DNA of 64,000 nucleotides, from NCBI RefSeq assembly GCF_009796765.1, contig NZ_CP047023.1, positions 2,153,501-2,217,500 on the forward strand, written 5' to 3'. Numbering within the stretch: position 1 is the first letter of the stretch; each line of letters opens with the position of its first letter. Made by a program: the position numbers and the translations under genes. This document shows positions 19,035 to 31,340 of this stretch, piece after piece. The notes beneath the pieces were generated by a model. It saw nothing but the letters and a program-made list of their open reading frames with translations. It was not told the DNA's origin and searched no databases. Origin of the DNA: Paraglaciecola sp. L3A3. Lineage in GTDB: Bacteria > Pseudomonadota > Gammaproteobacteria > Enterobacterales > Alteromonadaceae.

Positions 19035-19883
19035 ATGAAAAGAACAATAGCGTTAGGTGTGTGGTTTGTAAGTATGGTGTTTTCTGTTGCTTGTATCAGT
19101 GCCAGTGAGCAAGGCGATATGCTGGGCAAGTTTGATACCAGTAAAGATCTATTCTTACCGCAATTTGATAGTAAAACCGATGTAGACGATATTCATGCTC
19201 AAGCGGCTATTGCGACTATGTTAGCTCATCCTAAATTTGCTAAGGTGAAATATCACGCTGTGGCTGGTGCTTATGGTATTCAAGAGGGATTATATGTGCC
19301 TTCAGCTGAATTATTTGATTTGGCGTTTGGCAATAATTGGTCTGATGCTCATATCAATTATGATAAAGCCTTAAAAGAGGTGACTCAACTGGTTGTTAAT
19401 ACATTAAAAGCGGGGGGGGATATCTGGATTGCAGAAGCAGGTCAATCTGATTTTTCAGCTGATATAGTCAGAGCTTTACATACTAATTTAACAGATATTG
19501 ATGTCAAAACACGAGTGCATATTGTTCAACATAGTAAATGGAACGAAGGCTCAACTTCGCCTAAAGATTTAGACTATGTGCGCGATTATACTGATTATGA
19601 AAAGATTGCCGATGGTAATGCTGTAGGAAATGGGACGCCAGGCTTTAATACTGAAAATATTGGTAACTGGCCACGAGTGTTAAACGATAAGCAAGTAGGT
19701 AATTTATGGAAGTTGGCCAAAGAAATTAGCAACCAATACAATGGTAAAGATGGCCGTTATGACAATGCAGCCATTACAGCTGGTGGATTTGATTTTTCTG
19801 ATACCGTAGAAGTGTGTTGGATTTTTGGTTATAACCAGATCAAAAATACCACCGAATTTTTTGATGTTTTTGCTAGCAAATAA
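19035..19883 (+). CDS. secreted nucleoside-hydrolase-like protein of unknown function
   Basis: Protein of 282 residues with a signal peptide (about 1-23). Near the N terminus, FDSKTDVDDIHAQAAIATML resembles the DxDxxDD metal-binding motif and following helix of inosine-uridine-preferring nucleoside hydrolases. The rest (GGDIWIAEAGQSDFSADIVRAL, VHIVQHSKWNEGST) also resembles that fold loosely. Being secreted and next to a glycan-degrading region, it may act on a sugar or ribosyl compound, but I do not recognise a characterised family member. Start supported by AGAGG. It is followed by a 420-base gap, so it is probably its own unit. Confidence 0.6.
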   Translation: MKRTIALGVWFVSMVFSVACISASEQGDMLGKFDTSKDLFLPQFDSKTDVDDIHAQAAIATMLAHPKFAKVKYHAVAGAYGIQEGLYVPSAELFDLAFGNNWSDAHINYDKALKEVTQLVVNTLKAGGDIWIAEAGQSDFSADIVRALHTNLTDIDVKTRVHIVQHSKWNEGSTSPKDLDYVRDYTDYEKIADGNAVGNGTPGFNTENIGNWPRVLNDKQVGNLWKLAKEISNQYNGKDGRYDNAAITAGGFDFSDTVEVCWIFGYNQIKNTTEFFDVFASK

Positions 19884-20305
19884 TATCCAATGCTAATCCA
19901 GTAACAAGGATGTTATTTGCAAAGGTTGAATTATGTATTATTAGTACTGTTCAACCTTTTTTATAATTTCGCGCAATTTGCGATGTTTAGCGGACGAACG
20001 CAGCGCAAGAGCTGTTTAGAATAATCATTAGAGTTATTTTTAGTAAATTAGTTAGTCCCTTTTTCTCATTATACTAGCACACTTCATATTGCCCCGCCTT
20101 TATCTCAACTTGTTGTGTTTAACATGGCGGCTTTTGCTAGTCTCTTGGTTTTATTACGTGTTTTAGTTGATTACTTGTTAAATGTTAAGAGCTATTGTTA
20201 TGGCGATGGTTTTTTATAAAAAGTTTGTCTTGTCAAAATAACGTCCAGCTATAAATTGACAAGTTATAAAGCTCAAATTTTCTTAATGTTTAATAGGGGG
20301 CAAAT
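19884..20305. other. intergenic region upstream of esterase gene
   Basis: About 420 bases. An inverted repeat, CTTGTCAA (20229-20236) and TTGACAAG (20256-20263), lies about 45-75 bases before the esterase start and could be an operator. No gene is supported. Confidence 0.4.
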
Positions 20306-21247
20306 ATGCTTCAGTTTGTAAAAATACTCAATCCTGAGTCGGTGCTACGATCTTCAATATTACCCTTAATTTTATTGTCTGTGGTGGGGTGTTCAACTCA
20401 AACCTTAAAAGAGCAGCCAAGTCAGGTTGCAAAAGTAAATGTGACTGATACTAAAGTGGTCAATGATAAAACCTCAAGTAACAATGTTGCAACCTTCACC
20501 TATAAAGAAGTCGCTGGGAAACCTTTAAAACTAGAGGTGCATACACCTAAAAATATTAGCCAAGGGCAGAAAGTGCCAGCGATAGTGTTCTTTTTTGGTG
20601 GAGGCTGGAATGGCGGGAAAATAACTCAATTTAAACCTCAAAGTGAATATTTCACCGAACAAGGCTTGGTCACTATTTTGGTTGACTACCGGGTTAAATC
20701 AAGAAATAAAACGACCCCTGCAGATGCAGTGTCTGATGCAAAATCTGCCATGAGATGGGTGCGTACAAATGCCACACGTCTAAATATTGATGCTAATAAC
20801 ATTATTGCAAGTGGAGGTTCTGCAGGCGGTCACTTAGCGGCAGCAACTGCTTTTATAAGTGATTTTAATGATCCTACTGATGACTTATCTGTGAGCCCCA
20901 AACCACAAGCACTTATCTTGTTTAATCCAGTGATTGATAATGGACCTAAAGGTTACGGTTATGCACGTGTGAATAAATATTGGCAACGCTTTTCACCCTT
21001 ACATAACATTACCTCCGAAGGCCCGCCTACACTGACTATGCTGGGAACTAGAGATGATTTAATACCTGTGGCAACGGGCCAGGCATTTGATCAGGCATTA
21101 ACTGCTCAAGGTGGGATCAGTGAATTGCGTTTATATGAAGGGCAAAAACATGGCTTTTTTAATAAAGCGAGATATAAAGAAACCTTAAAAGAGTCTCATA
21201 ACTTCCTGTTTAAATTAGGCTATTTGACTGAAGCTTATATTGATTAA
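20306..21247 (+). CDS. alpha/beta-hydrolase lipoprotein, probable carbohydrate esterase
   Basis: Protein of 313 residues with a lipoprotein signal (LSVVGC, Cys about residue 29). The fold is that of BD-FAE/hormone-sensitive-lipase-like esterases: oxyanion segment VFFFGGGWNGG, nucleophile elbow GGSAGGH, acid residue near LGTRDDLIPV and catalytic His in QKHGFFN. Such enzymes remove acetyl or feruloyl groups from polysaccharides. Its place beside sulfatase genes suggests de-acetylation of a marine glycan, which is inference. A ribosome site (AGGGGG) precedes the ATG, and a bidirectional terminator separates it from the convergent sulfatase. Confidence 0.82.
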   Translation: MLQFVKILNPESVLRSSILPLILLSVVGCSTQTLKEQPSQVAKVNVTDTKVVNDKTSSNNVATFTYKEVAGKPLKLEVHTPKNISQGQKVPAIVFFFGGGWNGGKITQFKPQSEYFTEQGLVTILVDYRVKSRNKTTPADAVSDAKSAMRWVRTNATRLNIDANNIIASGGSAGGHLAAATAFISDFNDPTDDLSVSPKPQALILFNPVIDNGPKGYGYARVNKYWQRFSPLHNITSEGPPTLTMLGTRDDLIPVATGQAFDQALTAQGGISELRLYEGQKHGFFNKARYKETLKESHNFLFKLGYLTEAYID

Positions 21248-21303
21248 GTAGCATTTATTTTCAATAAAAAATTGTAAATTTAGTATGGTGAATAATAAAA
21301 AAG

Positions 21304-21332
21304 CAGGCTCATTATTGAGCCTGTTTTTTTTA
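21304..21332. terminator. bidirectional intrinsic terminator
   Basis: CAGGCTCA (21304-21311) pairs with TGAGCCTG (21316-21323), followed by a long T run and preceded by an A run. It serves both the esterase gene and the convergent minus-strand sulfatase operon ending at 21358. Confidence 0.9.
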
Positions 21333-21357
21333 AGTGAATTTTAACTGTTTGTTGAAA

Positions 21358-23274
21358 TTAGTTCGGTAAAGGATCTAAAGGCCGTCGGGTTTGATTGACA
21401 CTAATTCCTTTCTTCTTTTGCTTTTTAGTGGCTACATCGAATGCAGATAGTTCTCCGATAGCAGCTAGAATGACGTGATTCTGTCCATTATTATTTTTCC
21501 GAAAATAATCCAAGTGATGAACTAATAAATTTGGATGTGTCCAGGCTATAGTCTCAAGAGCAGAACGACGATGTTGTGAATCTTTAGCTGCTAATAATGA
21601 TTCAACTGCACCTGGTGCCTGTAAATAAACCATAGCTTCTCGCGCAACTGTGGCAACCGCCGCATACTTATCATTTGTAGCTTTTAATAGTGCTTTTGGG
21701 GCGTTTATTAGGTATTTTTTAGCAGCTAGTTCGGCAAATCCTTGGGCCGCCCAAAAACGTATTATGCCATTTGGATGCGCTAGATTAGTTTCAAAGTAAG
21801 CTACATCCTGCACTGAGGCTGCAGATACACGCTCGGCTATATCATGTAGTTGTTGAATTTCTAACTTAGTAGGGAGCCAATCTGCAAATGCTTGATCTTG
21901 TTTAAAAGCCAAAGGTACAAAACCTAAATCGCGACTATTGCGTATATGTGTAGCAACCAGTTTACGCATTTTTTGTAATACCACTTTATGCTCAACCACA
22001 GCTGATTTCGATAAATCTTCAAGTTCGTACTTGTCAGTCGTTAAATCGAATAAATATTCGTCTTGTTTACCCTGATACAATGAACGCTTGATGTTTTCAC
22101 CTTCGCGACTTTTAGCGAATTCATCTAAGGCTATATTGCCGGGCATACCCCATTGAAAATCATTGCGTAACTGTAGTGGTTTACGAGGCAGATAGTTTTT
22201 CACATAGCTATAGTGACCATCTGTTACACCTCTTTGTGGATCGTAGTGCTGCTCTTGATTGGTACGAAATGCATAATTCACAGGTCGATTATGCTGAGCA
22301 AATTGCCCTAAAAAGGCTTGCCCTTGCATTTCGTCTGGCGCTGCAACGCCGGCTAAGCTTAAAACTGTAGGGGCTAAATCAACAAAACTAAGTTGTTTAT
22401 TGACCAGTTCTGTTTTTGAACCCGGAACTAGATGTTTGAATTGCTCTGGGACATGAAGAATAAAAGGTACATGTAAACCTGTAGATTGGTATAAAAATCC
22501 TTTTCCTCTTGGGGAGCTGCCACCGTGATCTGAAAACACAAAAATAATGGTGTTATCGTAAAGACCTTTAGCTTTTAAATCAGCGATAAATAACCCCACC
22601 CAAGTATCAATATCTATTACACCTTCAAGATGAAATTGATGGTCTGATGTTATTTCAGGTAATGATGGCAAATATTCAGGAGTGGCTGCTGGGTTTACTC
22701 CAGATTGAGTAAAATCTCTGCGACCTTCTAATGTGTGAGAGGTTAACCTGCTCATATGGGTAATATTAGCGTTAAATACAGAAAAAAACGGTTGCTTGCT
22801 TTGGCGTTGGACGCTGTTATAACTGGCTTTACTGTCAAATTCATCCCATATTTTAGCCAATCTTTTTTGGCTCAACTTAACGTTGTAGTCACGTTTTTTA
22901 TTGTTACTGGTGAAATAGCCAGCTTGGCGCAATAGCTCAGGGAAAAATAACCGTTTTGCAGAGGCTTGAATGGGAGCACGGTGATGATCTGCGCCATAGG
23001 TTGTAGCATATGCGCCGGAAATAATGGTACTTCTAGCGGGTGAGCAATAGGGCGCATTAGATGAAACCCGATTAAATCTAAATCCACTGCTGGCTAAGGT
23101 ATCAATATTGGGGTTTTTGATATGTTTATTGCCATAACTACTTAGCTCGAATGCGCTGGTATCCTCAAAAGTTAACCATAAAATATTGGGTTTAAGTTGG
23201 TTATCTTTAGCCAATGAAAACTGACTGAGTAAAGATAAAGCGAAAATTAGTGTGGTTTTTATTAATCGATTCAT
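21358..23274 (-). CDS. type I sulfatase with C-terminal HEAT-like region
   Basis: Secreted sulfatase of 638 residues with a signal peptide (about 1-22). The formylglycine motif CSPAR has its Cys at about residue 77. The N-terminal metal pair is ED (about 37-38) rather than the usual DD, and SDHGG follows further on. These features recall heparan N-sulfatase-like S1 members. The last ~150 residues hold alpha-helical repeats (FWAAQGFAELA, VATVAREAMVYL, HRRSALETIAWTHP) like HEAT repeats, seen in some marine polysaccharide sulfatases. Its start overlaps the preceding sulfatase stop by 4 bases. It is last in the minus-strand operon beginning with the GH2 gene. Substrate linkage is unknown. Confidence 0.92.
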   Translation of the reverse strand: MNRLIKTTLIFALSLLSQFSLAKDNQLKPNILWLTFEDTSAFELSSYGNKHIKNPNIDTLASSGFRFNRVSSNAPYCSPARSTIISGAYATTYGADHHRAPIQASAKRLFFPELLRQAGYFTSNNKKRDYNVKLSQKRLAKIWDEFDSKASYNSVQRQSKQPFFSVFNANITHMSRLTSHTLEGRRDFTQSGVNPAATPEYLPSLPEITSDHQFHLEGVIDIDTWVGLFIADLKAKGLYDNTIIFVFSDHGGSSPRGKGFLYQSTGLHVPFILHVPEQFKHLVPGSKTELVNKQLSFVDLAPTVLSLAGVAAPDEMQGQAFLGQFAQHNRPVNYAFRTNQEQHYDPQRGVTDGHYSYVKNYLPRKPLQLRNDFQWGMPGNIALDEFAKSREGENIKRSLYQGKQDEYLFDLTTDKYELEDLSKSAVVEHKVVLQKMRKLVATHIRNSRDLGFVPLAFKQDQAFADWLPTKLEIQQLHDIAERVSAASVQDVAYFETNLAHPNGIIRFWAAQGFAELAAKKYLINAPKALLKATNDKYAAVATVAREAMVYLQAPGAVESLLAAKDSQHRRSALETIAWTHPNLLVHHLDYFRKNNNGQNHVILAAIGELSAFDVATKKQKKKGISVNQTRRPLDPLPN

Positions 23275-24776
23275 TTTAATAATGCTTTTAAGGTTAGTTG
23301 AGATTCAATTTTTGCGTCGTAAAGAGGGTTCAATGGCAAGTTAGTTGGTGCTTGAATTTCACTTCTCCATTGTGCTAAGTCTAGTTTCAATTCTGCTACT
23401 TTTTCAGGTAAAAATTTCGCAAGATTGGTGTGCTCAGGTAAATCATGTTTTAAGTTATATAACTCGTAGCTATCATTTTCTAAATAGTGATGGAGCTTCC
23501 AATCACCTTTTCTGATCACTGAGCCTGGTCTAGTTCTAAATAAAGGATCGGTAGCTTGATTGGATATGGCATTTTTTGCATCAAGGTAAATAGGGAAGTG
23601 CCAAAATAAAGCGCGTTCTGTTAGCTTCTTATCAATTTGCTTGTCAGGGCTCAACCATAAGTTTGTTAAGTCTTTTCCATCAAGTGGTTGTTGAGGCAAT
23701 TTAGCACCCGTTAATGCAATTAGGCTTGGGTATAAGTCAGCGTTAACAGTGGGAACATGAGTCACTCTTGGATCGATTTTAGTTGGCCAATAAATTAATA
23801 AAGGCACGCGTAAGCCGCCTTCATAATAAGAGCCTTTGCCTGCTCGTAAAGGATCTTGTGGTGATATACCACGAATGCCACCATTATCTGAGGTAAATAT
23901 GACTAAAGTGTTGTCGCTTAATTGATTAGTTTTTAATGCCGCTAATAATCTCCCAACATTGTTATCCATAGCTTCAACCATAGCTGCATATTTTGCTTGT
24001 TTGCCACTAATGATCCCTTGCTTGCTGCGATATTTCTTTTCCAAGGCTGGGATAGGTTGTAGTGGTGTATGTACTGTGTAGTAAGGTATATAAGCAAAAA
24101 ATGGTTGTTGCTTAACTTGTTTTATCCAGTTAATCGCTTCTGTGGTTAAACGCTGTGTTAAATATTCCCCCTTTGGCCCATCTTTAATAGTTGGCATATT
24201 ATAAGGACTGAAATATGAAGTTGGGTGGCCTTTTTTGTATCCTGCCACATTATGATCAAAACCTTGGGTAGTGGGATCATCACCAAGATGCCATTTACCA
24301 AAATGGCCTGTGGTATAGCCCGCACTTTTGAGTGATTCGGCTAGGGTAATGGTTTCATCAGGTAAAAAATCTTCATTTTTCACGGGTATTAATTTACGAG
24401 TTTGTGGCTTGCCTCTATCTGATGGAGAAACCGTATACACACCATGTCTTGGGGCGTATTGACCACTCATCAGTACTGCTCTGCTAGGCGCGCAATTAGC
24501 GGCGCCTGCATAGGCATCTGTAAAACGTAAACTTTGTTTCGCTAATGTGTCTATATTGGGAGTGTCGAATACACCACTACTATTACTAAAACCTAGGTCA
24601 CTCCAGCCTAAATCATCCACTACTATCATTAATATATTAGGTTGAATAATGGGGGTGGGTGTGACTTGGAGTTTATCTTCAGCAGATACATTGAAAATGG
24701 ATAATAACAAGCAACAACTTAGGATGCGTGGTAAAGCGCCTTGCTTGTGGTGTTTATGTAAATAGCGTAGTGTCAT
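23271..24776 (-). CDS. type I sulfatase (arylsulfatase-like)
   Basis: Sulfatase of 501 residues. A hydrophobic segment at about 17-31 ends in SAED and looks like a signal peptide. VVDDLGWSDLGF (DD at about 54-55) starts the catalytic domain; NCAPSR (Cys about 95) is the formylglycine site; GKWHLGD and FTSDNGG are the usual later blocks. The C-terminal subdomain starts near GDWKLHHYLENDSYELYNL. It removes sulfate ester from an oligo- or polysaccharide in the periplasm after conversion of Cys by a formylglycine-generating enzyme not found in this window. Coupled by 4-base overlap to the next sulfatase gene. Confidence 0.93.
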   Translation of the reverse strand: MTLRYLHKHHKQGALPRILSCCLLLSIFNVSAEDKLQVTPTPIIQPNILMIVVDDLGWSDLGFSNSSGVFDTPNIDTLAKQSLRFTDAYAGAANCAPSRAVLMSGQYAPRHGVYTVSPSDRGKPQTRKLIPVKNEDFLPDETITLAESLKSAGYTTGHFGKWHLGDDPTTQGFDHNVAGYKKGHPTSYFSPYNMPTIKDGPKGEYLTQRLTTEAINWIKQVKQQPFFAYIPYYTVHTPLQPIPALEKKYRSKQGIISGKQAKYAAMVEAMDNNVGRLLAALKTNQLSDNTLVIFTSDNGGIRGISPQDPLRAGKGSYYEGGLRVPLLIYWPTKIDPRVTHVPTVNADLYPSLIALTGAKLPQQPLDGKDLTNLWLSPDKQIDKKLTERALFWHFPIYLDAKNAISNQATDPLFRTRPGSVIRKGDWKLHHYLENDSYELYNLKHDLPEHTNLAKFLPEKVAELKLDLAQWRSEIQAPTNLPLNPLYDAKIESQLTLKALLK

Positions 24777-24833
24777 AGTTTATTACCTAATCATTGATTT
24801 TTTTTGTGGGTGGAAGTAGGCTGGGAAGAGTCA

Positions 24834-26315
24834 TTATTGATTTCCTAAATCTTGAACAGTGACACTGCCGGTTTGCCATCTTGTTAATTGTTGTTGCCAG
24901 TCGTTAGTATTCCAGCTGAGCTGATCACCAAGAAATATTGCTCGATTTAACGACTTAATTGCTAACATGCGATCCCTTGGTATTTTTTGATTATGAGCCA
25001 GGGCTAACAAGTAATGATATTCGGGATTGTTTTTTTCTTTGGTTGCAATATGTTGTAAATATTCCATCGCTGTTTGTGGATCTTTCAATTGATCTTGGTC
25101 AGTCCCAAGCATAATCGCTGCGGCACGTCTTAATGCAAAAACATGGCCTTGCTGGGCGGCTCTATTTAACCAAAATGCCGCTTTTTCTTGGTTGTATGTT
25201 ATCCAAGGGCTGATTAAAAATAATTCCCCTAGTCTATATTCTGCGTTAGCAAAACTTTGTTTTGCTGCTTCCGATAACCAATAAATCGCAGCAGGTATAT
25301 CATTTAGTTCTTGGTAAAGCTTATTGGCATAGACATATTGAGCCTGGGCTACGCCTTGGGTTGCGGCGCTTAACAATAGCTGATCTACTTGTTCTGAGGT
25401 TTGAGTGAGACCTGGGAAATTCATTAAGGTAATAGCTAATTGATATTGATCGCTTGGGTTGTCGCTATCACGAGTATTGATTAGCACTTTTGTAATGCTT
25501 TTATAGACAGCTCTTGATAACACTTCAGCCAAATCAATTTTTCTTAAATGATCGACACTGATGCCTAAAGTAATACGTTTATGTATGGGTATAGGGGTAT
25601 TATTAATTGTTGATGGAGTGTAATGACTTTCTGCTAGTTTTCTTAAGGCAATTAAGGTATTTCCCCATTTTTGTACGACTTCAATATCACGTACACTGCC
25701 GTCAGTTTCTACTAATATATCTGCGATTAAGTAAAATGGTCGATTACTTTGTGAGGTTAGTGAACTTGAAGGGCTATAGCTATCGTCATTGAAAAATTCA
25801 TCTTCTTCAAAATCTGCATCCTGTTCAAATTCCCAAAACTCATCTTCAAGGTTTGAGTGGGTGATATCATGTATGCCATGGGTGATTTTACTACCAATTA
25901 ACTCATTACGTAGGGTAGGGTAATAAGTGGTGTTGATGTTCGCCTGACTATGACTTTCGGAATATTTATCTAATAACTTTTGGAGTGAAGCTTGTTGTAC
26001 TTTTGTCAGCTGTTTAGCTAAATAAGCAGCACTGACTTTACTCGCAGTATCACCATGATGTGCGGCTAAATTAAACCACATAGTCGCAATAACTAAGTCT
26101 TTTTCTACACCTTGACCTTGGTAATACATCACACCCAAAGTATGCATAGCTCTGGAATTACCGATTTGTGCTGCCAGTTGGTATTGGTTGTTAGCTTGGT
26201 TGAATTGCCCTTGTTCATATAACCAATCGGCTTCAACAATATTACCTTTTGTTTTATGTGCAACAGCTAGGTAAAAAGAAAAAAATATGAATAAAGTGAT
26301 TGGCAGGCGTGACAT
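24834..26315 (-). CDS. periplasmic Sel1-repeat protein with TonB-C-like domain
   Basis: Protein of 493 residues with a signal peptide (about 1-24). Sel1/TPR-like repeats (SRAMHTLGVMYYQGQGVEKDL and relatives) lie at about 28-100 and 300-460. Between them are a very acidic stretch (about 157-178) and a segment like the TonB C-terminal domain (about 194-252: DILVETDGSVRDIEVVQKWG, then SHYTPSTINNTPIPIHKR). There is no ExbD-type membrane anchor as in true TonB. It may be an adaptor between sulfatases or receptors and the cell envelope; no function is known to me. It lies between sulfatase genes in the GH2 operon, with spacers of 54 and 57 bases. Confidence 0.75.
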   Translation of the reverse strand: MSRLPITLFIFFSFYLAVAHKTKGNIVEADWLYEQGQFNQANNQYQLAAQIGNSRAMHTLGVMYYQGQGVEKDLVIATMWFNLAAHHGDTASKVSAAYLAKQLTKVQQASLQKLLDKYSESHSQANINTTYYPTLRNELIGSKITHGIHDITHSNLEDEFWEFEQDADFEEDEFFNDDSYSPSSSLTSQSNRPFYLIADILVETDGSVRDIEVVQKWGNTLIALRKLAESHYTPSTINNTPIPIHKRITLGISVDHLRKIDLAEVLSRAVYKSITKVLINTRDSDNPSDQYQLAITLMNFPGLTQTSEQVDQLLLSAATQGVAQAQYVYANKLYQELNDIPAAIYWLSEAAKQSFANAEYRLGELFLISPWITYNQEKAAFWLNRAAQQGHVFALRRAAAIMLGTDQDQLKDPQTAMEYLQHIATKEKNNPEYHYLLALAHNQKIPRDRMLAIKSLNRAIFLGDQLSWNTNDWQQQLTRWQTGSVTVQDLGNQ

Positions 26316-26369
26316 GGTTTACGTCCTTTAAAGGAAAGAGCTGGCTAGGCCAGCTCTATAAGGGGATAA

Positions 26370-27947
26370 CTACTTTTTGCCGTTGTAGTAATCAAAGTTC
26401 CAGCTATCCATAAAAGATCGAGTCCGTGAAGAGTTAAATAATGCTTCAGCTTGTTTTACTAGATCTGGATTTTCTTGCGCCACATTGTTCTGTTCTTGCG
26501 GATCAGTCGTTAAGTTATACAACTCAATGGCAGTACCATTTTTAGCCTTTTTGTTAAAGAAACGAATCGCTTTCCAGTCGGCATTTTTTTGATTTTGAAT
26601 ACGTATAGCTTGTTTATGGCTGCCGTTCCAGTGATGAAATTCCCAATATAGACTATCGTGCTCTTGCTGACCGTCTTGGTTTAACAAAGTGGGCAAAAAT
26701 GAAATACCGTCTATATCCTTTGGTGCGTCAATTTCAACTAAATCAGCCAGAGTAGGTAACACATCCCAAAAAGCAGATACGTGGTCAGACACTTTACCGG
26801 CAGGAACTTTGTTAGGCCAACGAGCAATAGTAGGCATTCTAATGCCACCGTCATATAAATCACGCTTGTACCCACGAAATTTACCATTACTGTCAAAAAA
26901 CTCTAAATCGGCTCCACCCTCAAAACTAGGACCGTTATCGCTCGAAAATATGACTAAAGTATTTTCATCAAGACCTAACTTTTGTAGTTTGTTTAATACT
27001 AAGCCAATGCCCTGATCAATATGAGAAATCATTGCCGCACGAGTAGCGCGAGGTTTAAATGCAGGAAGATAATTTCCATCAGATTTACCATCATATGGGG
27101 TATCTTCAAAATGAGAATATTTAGCTATTTCTGCATCAGGTGCTTGTAATGCAGCATGAGGAGCTGCATAAGACAGATATAAGAAAAACGGTTTGTCTTT
27201 ATTGCTGTCAATGTAATCTAATGCTTCATTGGTGAGTCGATCTTGAGCAAAATCACTACGCTTGAACTTAGCATAACTGGCCTCATCATTTGGATCATCG
27301 CTCGCTGAAAGTTGTCCATGAGAGTCAAGCGCTTCGTTGTTCAAGGGGAATCTTTCTTCATTTTGCCATAAGTGAGTCGGGTAATGATTATGTGCCTGTT
27401 TTTGATCTAAATAACCAAAGAAATAATCAAAGCCTTGCTTAGTTGGGACGCCATAAGAGCCCGGACCACCTAAGCCCCATTTGCCAATAAGAGCTGTGGT
27501 ATATCCTGCTTTTTGCATGATTTTAGCTACAGTTGTTGTGTTTGGCTGTAATGGTAGTTGGCCAAATTCTTCTTCATCAGAAAAACCACCTAATTCAAAG
27601 TTGCCACGTATTTGTCCTCGTCCAGAGTGTTTACCTGTCATCAGAGCTGCTCTTGAAGGAGCACAAACTGGGTTACCAGCGTAATGTTGGGAAAAGGTCA
27701 ATCCTTCGTCCGCCATACGCTGTAGGTTAGGGGTTTTGATGAGTTCTTGCCCATAAGGTTCGATATCACCAATGCCCATGTCATCCACTAAAATATATAT
27801 GACGTTTGGTTTGTTCACTGGATCCTGTACCACTGTTTCAGTGCTTTTTTCACTGTTATTTCCACCGCAACTCATAGTGAATAATGCAATGCTTAAGGCA
27901 CTTAACAGAGGTAGTGTTTTATGTAATTTGTTGTTATTTATTTTCAT
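26370..27947 (-). CDS. type I sulfatase, probable lipoprotein
   Basis: Sulfatase of 525 residues. The N terminus is a signal that ends in FTMSCGG, a weak lipobox with Cys at residue 27. YILVDDMGIGDIEPYG holds the metal-binding DD; PVCAPSR carries the formylglycine Cys (about residue 95); GKWGLGG (with W-G in place of the frequent W-H) and FSSDNGP complete the core. The C-terminal subdomain begins near WKAIRFFNKKAKNGTAIELY. Similar sulfatases of the S1 family act on sulfated galactans or fucans. It lies 14 bases after the GH2 gene, so it is probably made with it. Sulfate position is unknown. Confidence 0.93.
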   Translation of the reverse strand: MKINNNKLHKTLPLLSALSIALFTMSCGGNNSEKSTETVVQDPVNKPNVIYILVDDMGIGDIEPYGQELIKTPNLQRMADEGLTFSQHYAGNPVCAPSRAALMTGKHSGRGQIRGNFELGGFSDEEEFGQLPLQPNTTTVAKIMQKAGYTTALIGKWGLGGPGSYGVPTKQGFDYFFGYLDQKQAHNHYPTHLWQNEERFPLNNEALDSHGQLSASDDPNDEASYAKFKRSDFAQDRLTNEALDYIDSNKDKPFFLYLSYAAPHAALQAPDAEIAKYSHFEDTPYDGKSDGNYLPAFKPRATRAAMISHIDQGIGLVLNKLQKLGLDENTLVIFSSDNGPSFEGGADLEFFDSNGKFRGYKRDLYDGGIRMPTIARWPNKVPAGKVSDHVSAFWDVLPTLADLVEIDAPKDIDGISFLPTLLNQDGQQEHDSLYWEFHHWNGSHKQAIRIQNQKNADWKAIRFFNKKAKNGTAIELYNLTTDPQEQNNVAQENPDLVKQAEALFNSSRTRSFMDSWNFDYYNGKK

Positions 27948-27961
27948 TAGTGTTGCCTTTC

Positions 27962-31156
<3,195 letters not shown>

Positions 31157-31200
31157 TCATTGCCATTAATACGTATAGCTATATAACCAAGTGCAAAGCA

Positions 31201-31218
31201 GTTCCCGTAATAAATTTT
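31201..31218 (-). promoter_or_regulatory. TTACGGG-type motif upstream of GH2 operon
   Basis: Read on the minus strand this is AAAATTTATTACGGGAAC, similar in sequence and orientation to motifs upstream of the lipoprotein gene at 38510, the receptor at 43224 and the sigma factor at 51534. A shared regulatory site is suggested; no protein is known to bind it. Confidence 0.4.
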
Positions 31219-31240
31219 CACATTTACCTGTAAATGTGAA
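31217..31240. promoter_or_regulatory. 24-bp palindromic operator candidate
   Basis: TTCACATTTAC (31217-31227) and GTAAATGTGAA (31230-31240) are exact inverted 11-bp arms with a 2-bp spacer. It lies about 97 bases upstream of the GH2 start and 101 bases upstream of the plus-strand sulfatase start, ideal for control of both divergent operons by one dimeric regulator. Confidence 0.75.
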
Positions 31241-31340
31241 ATTCCTGTTAGAAATTTAATACATATAAATGAGGTTTTGATTGACTTAATTGTCTTGTAA
31301 GTTACAGATTTGACAGATTATTTAAGGCAATGAATTAATT

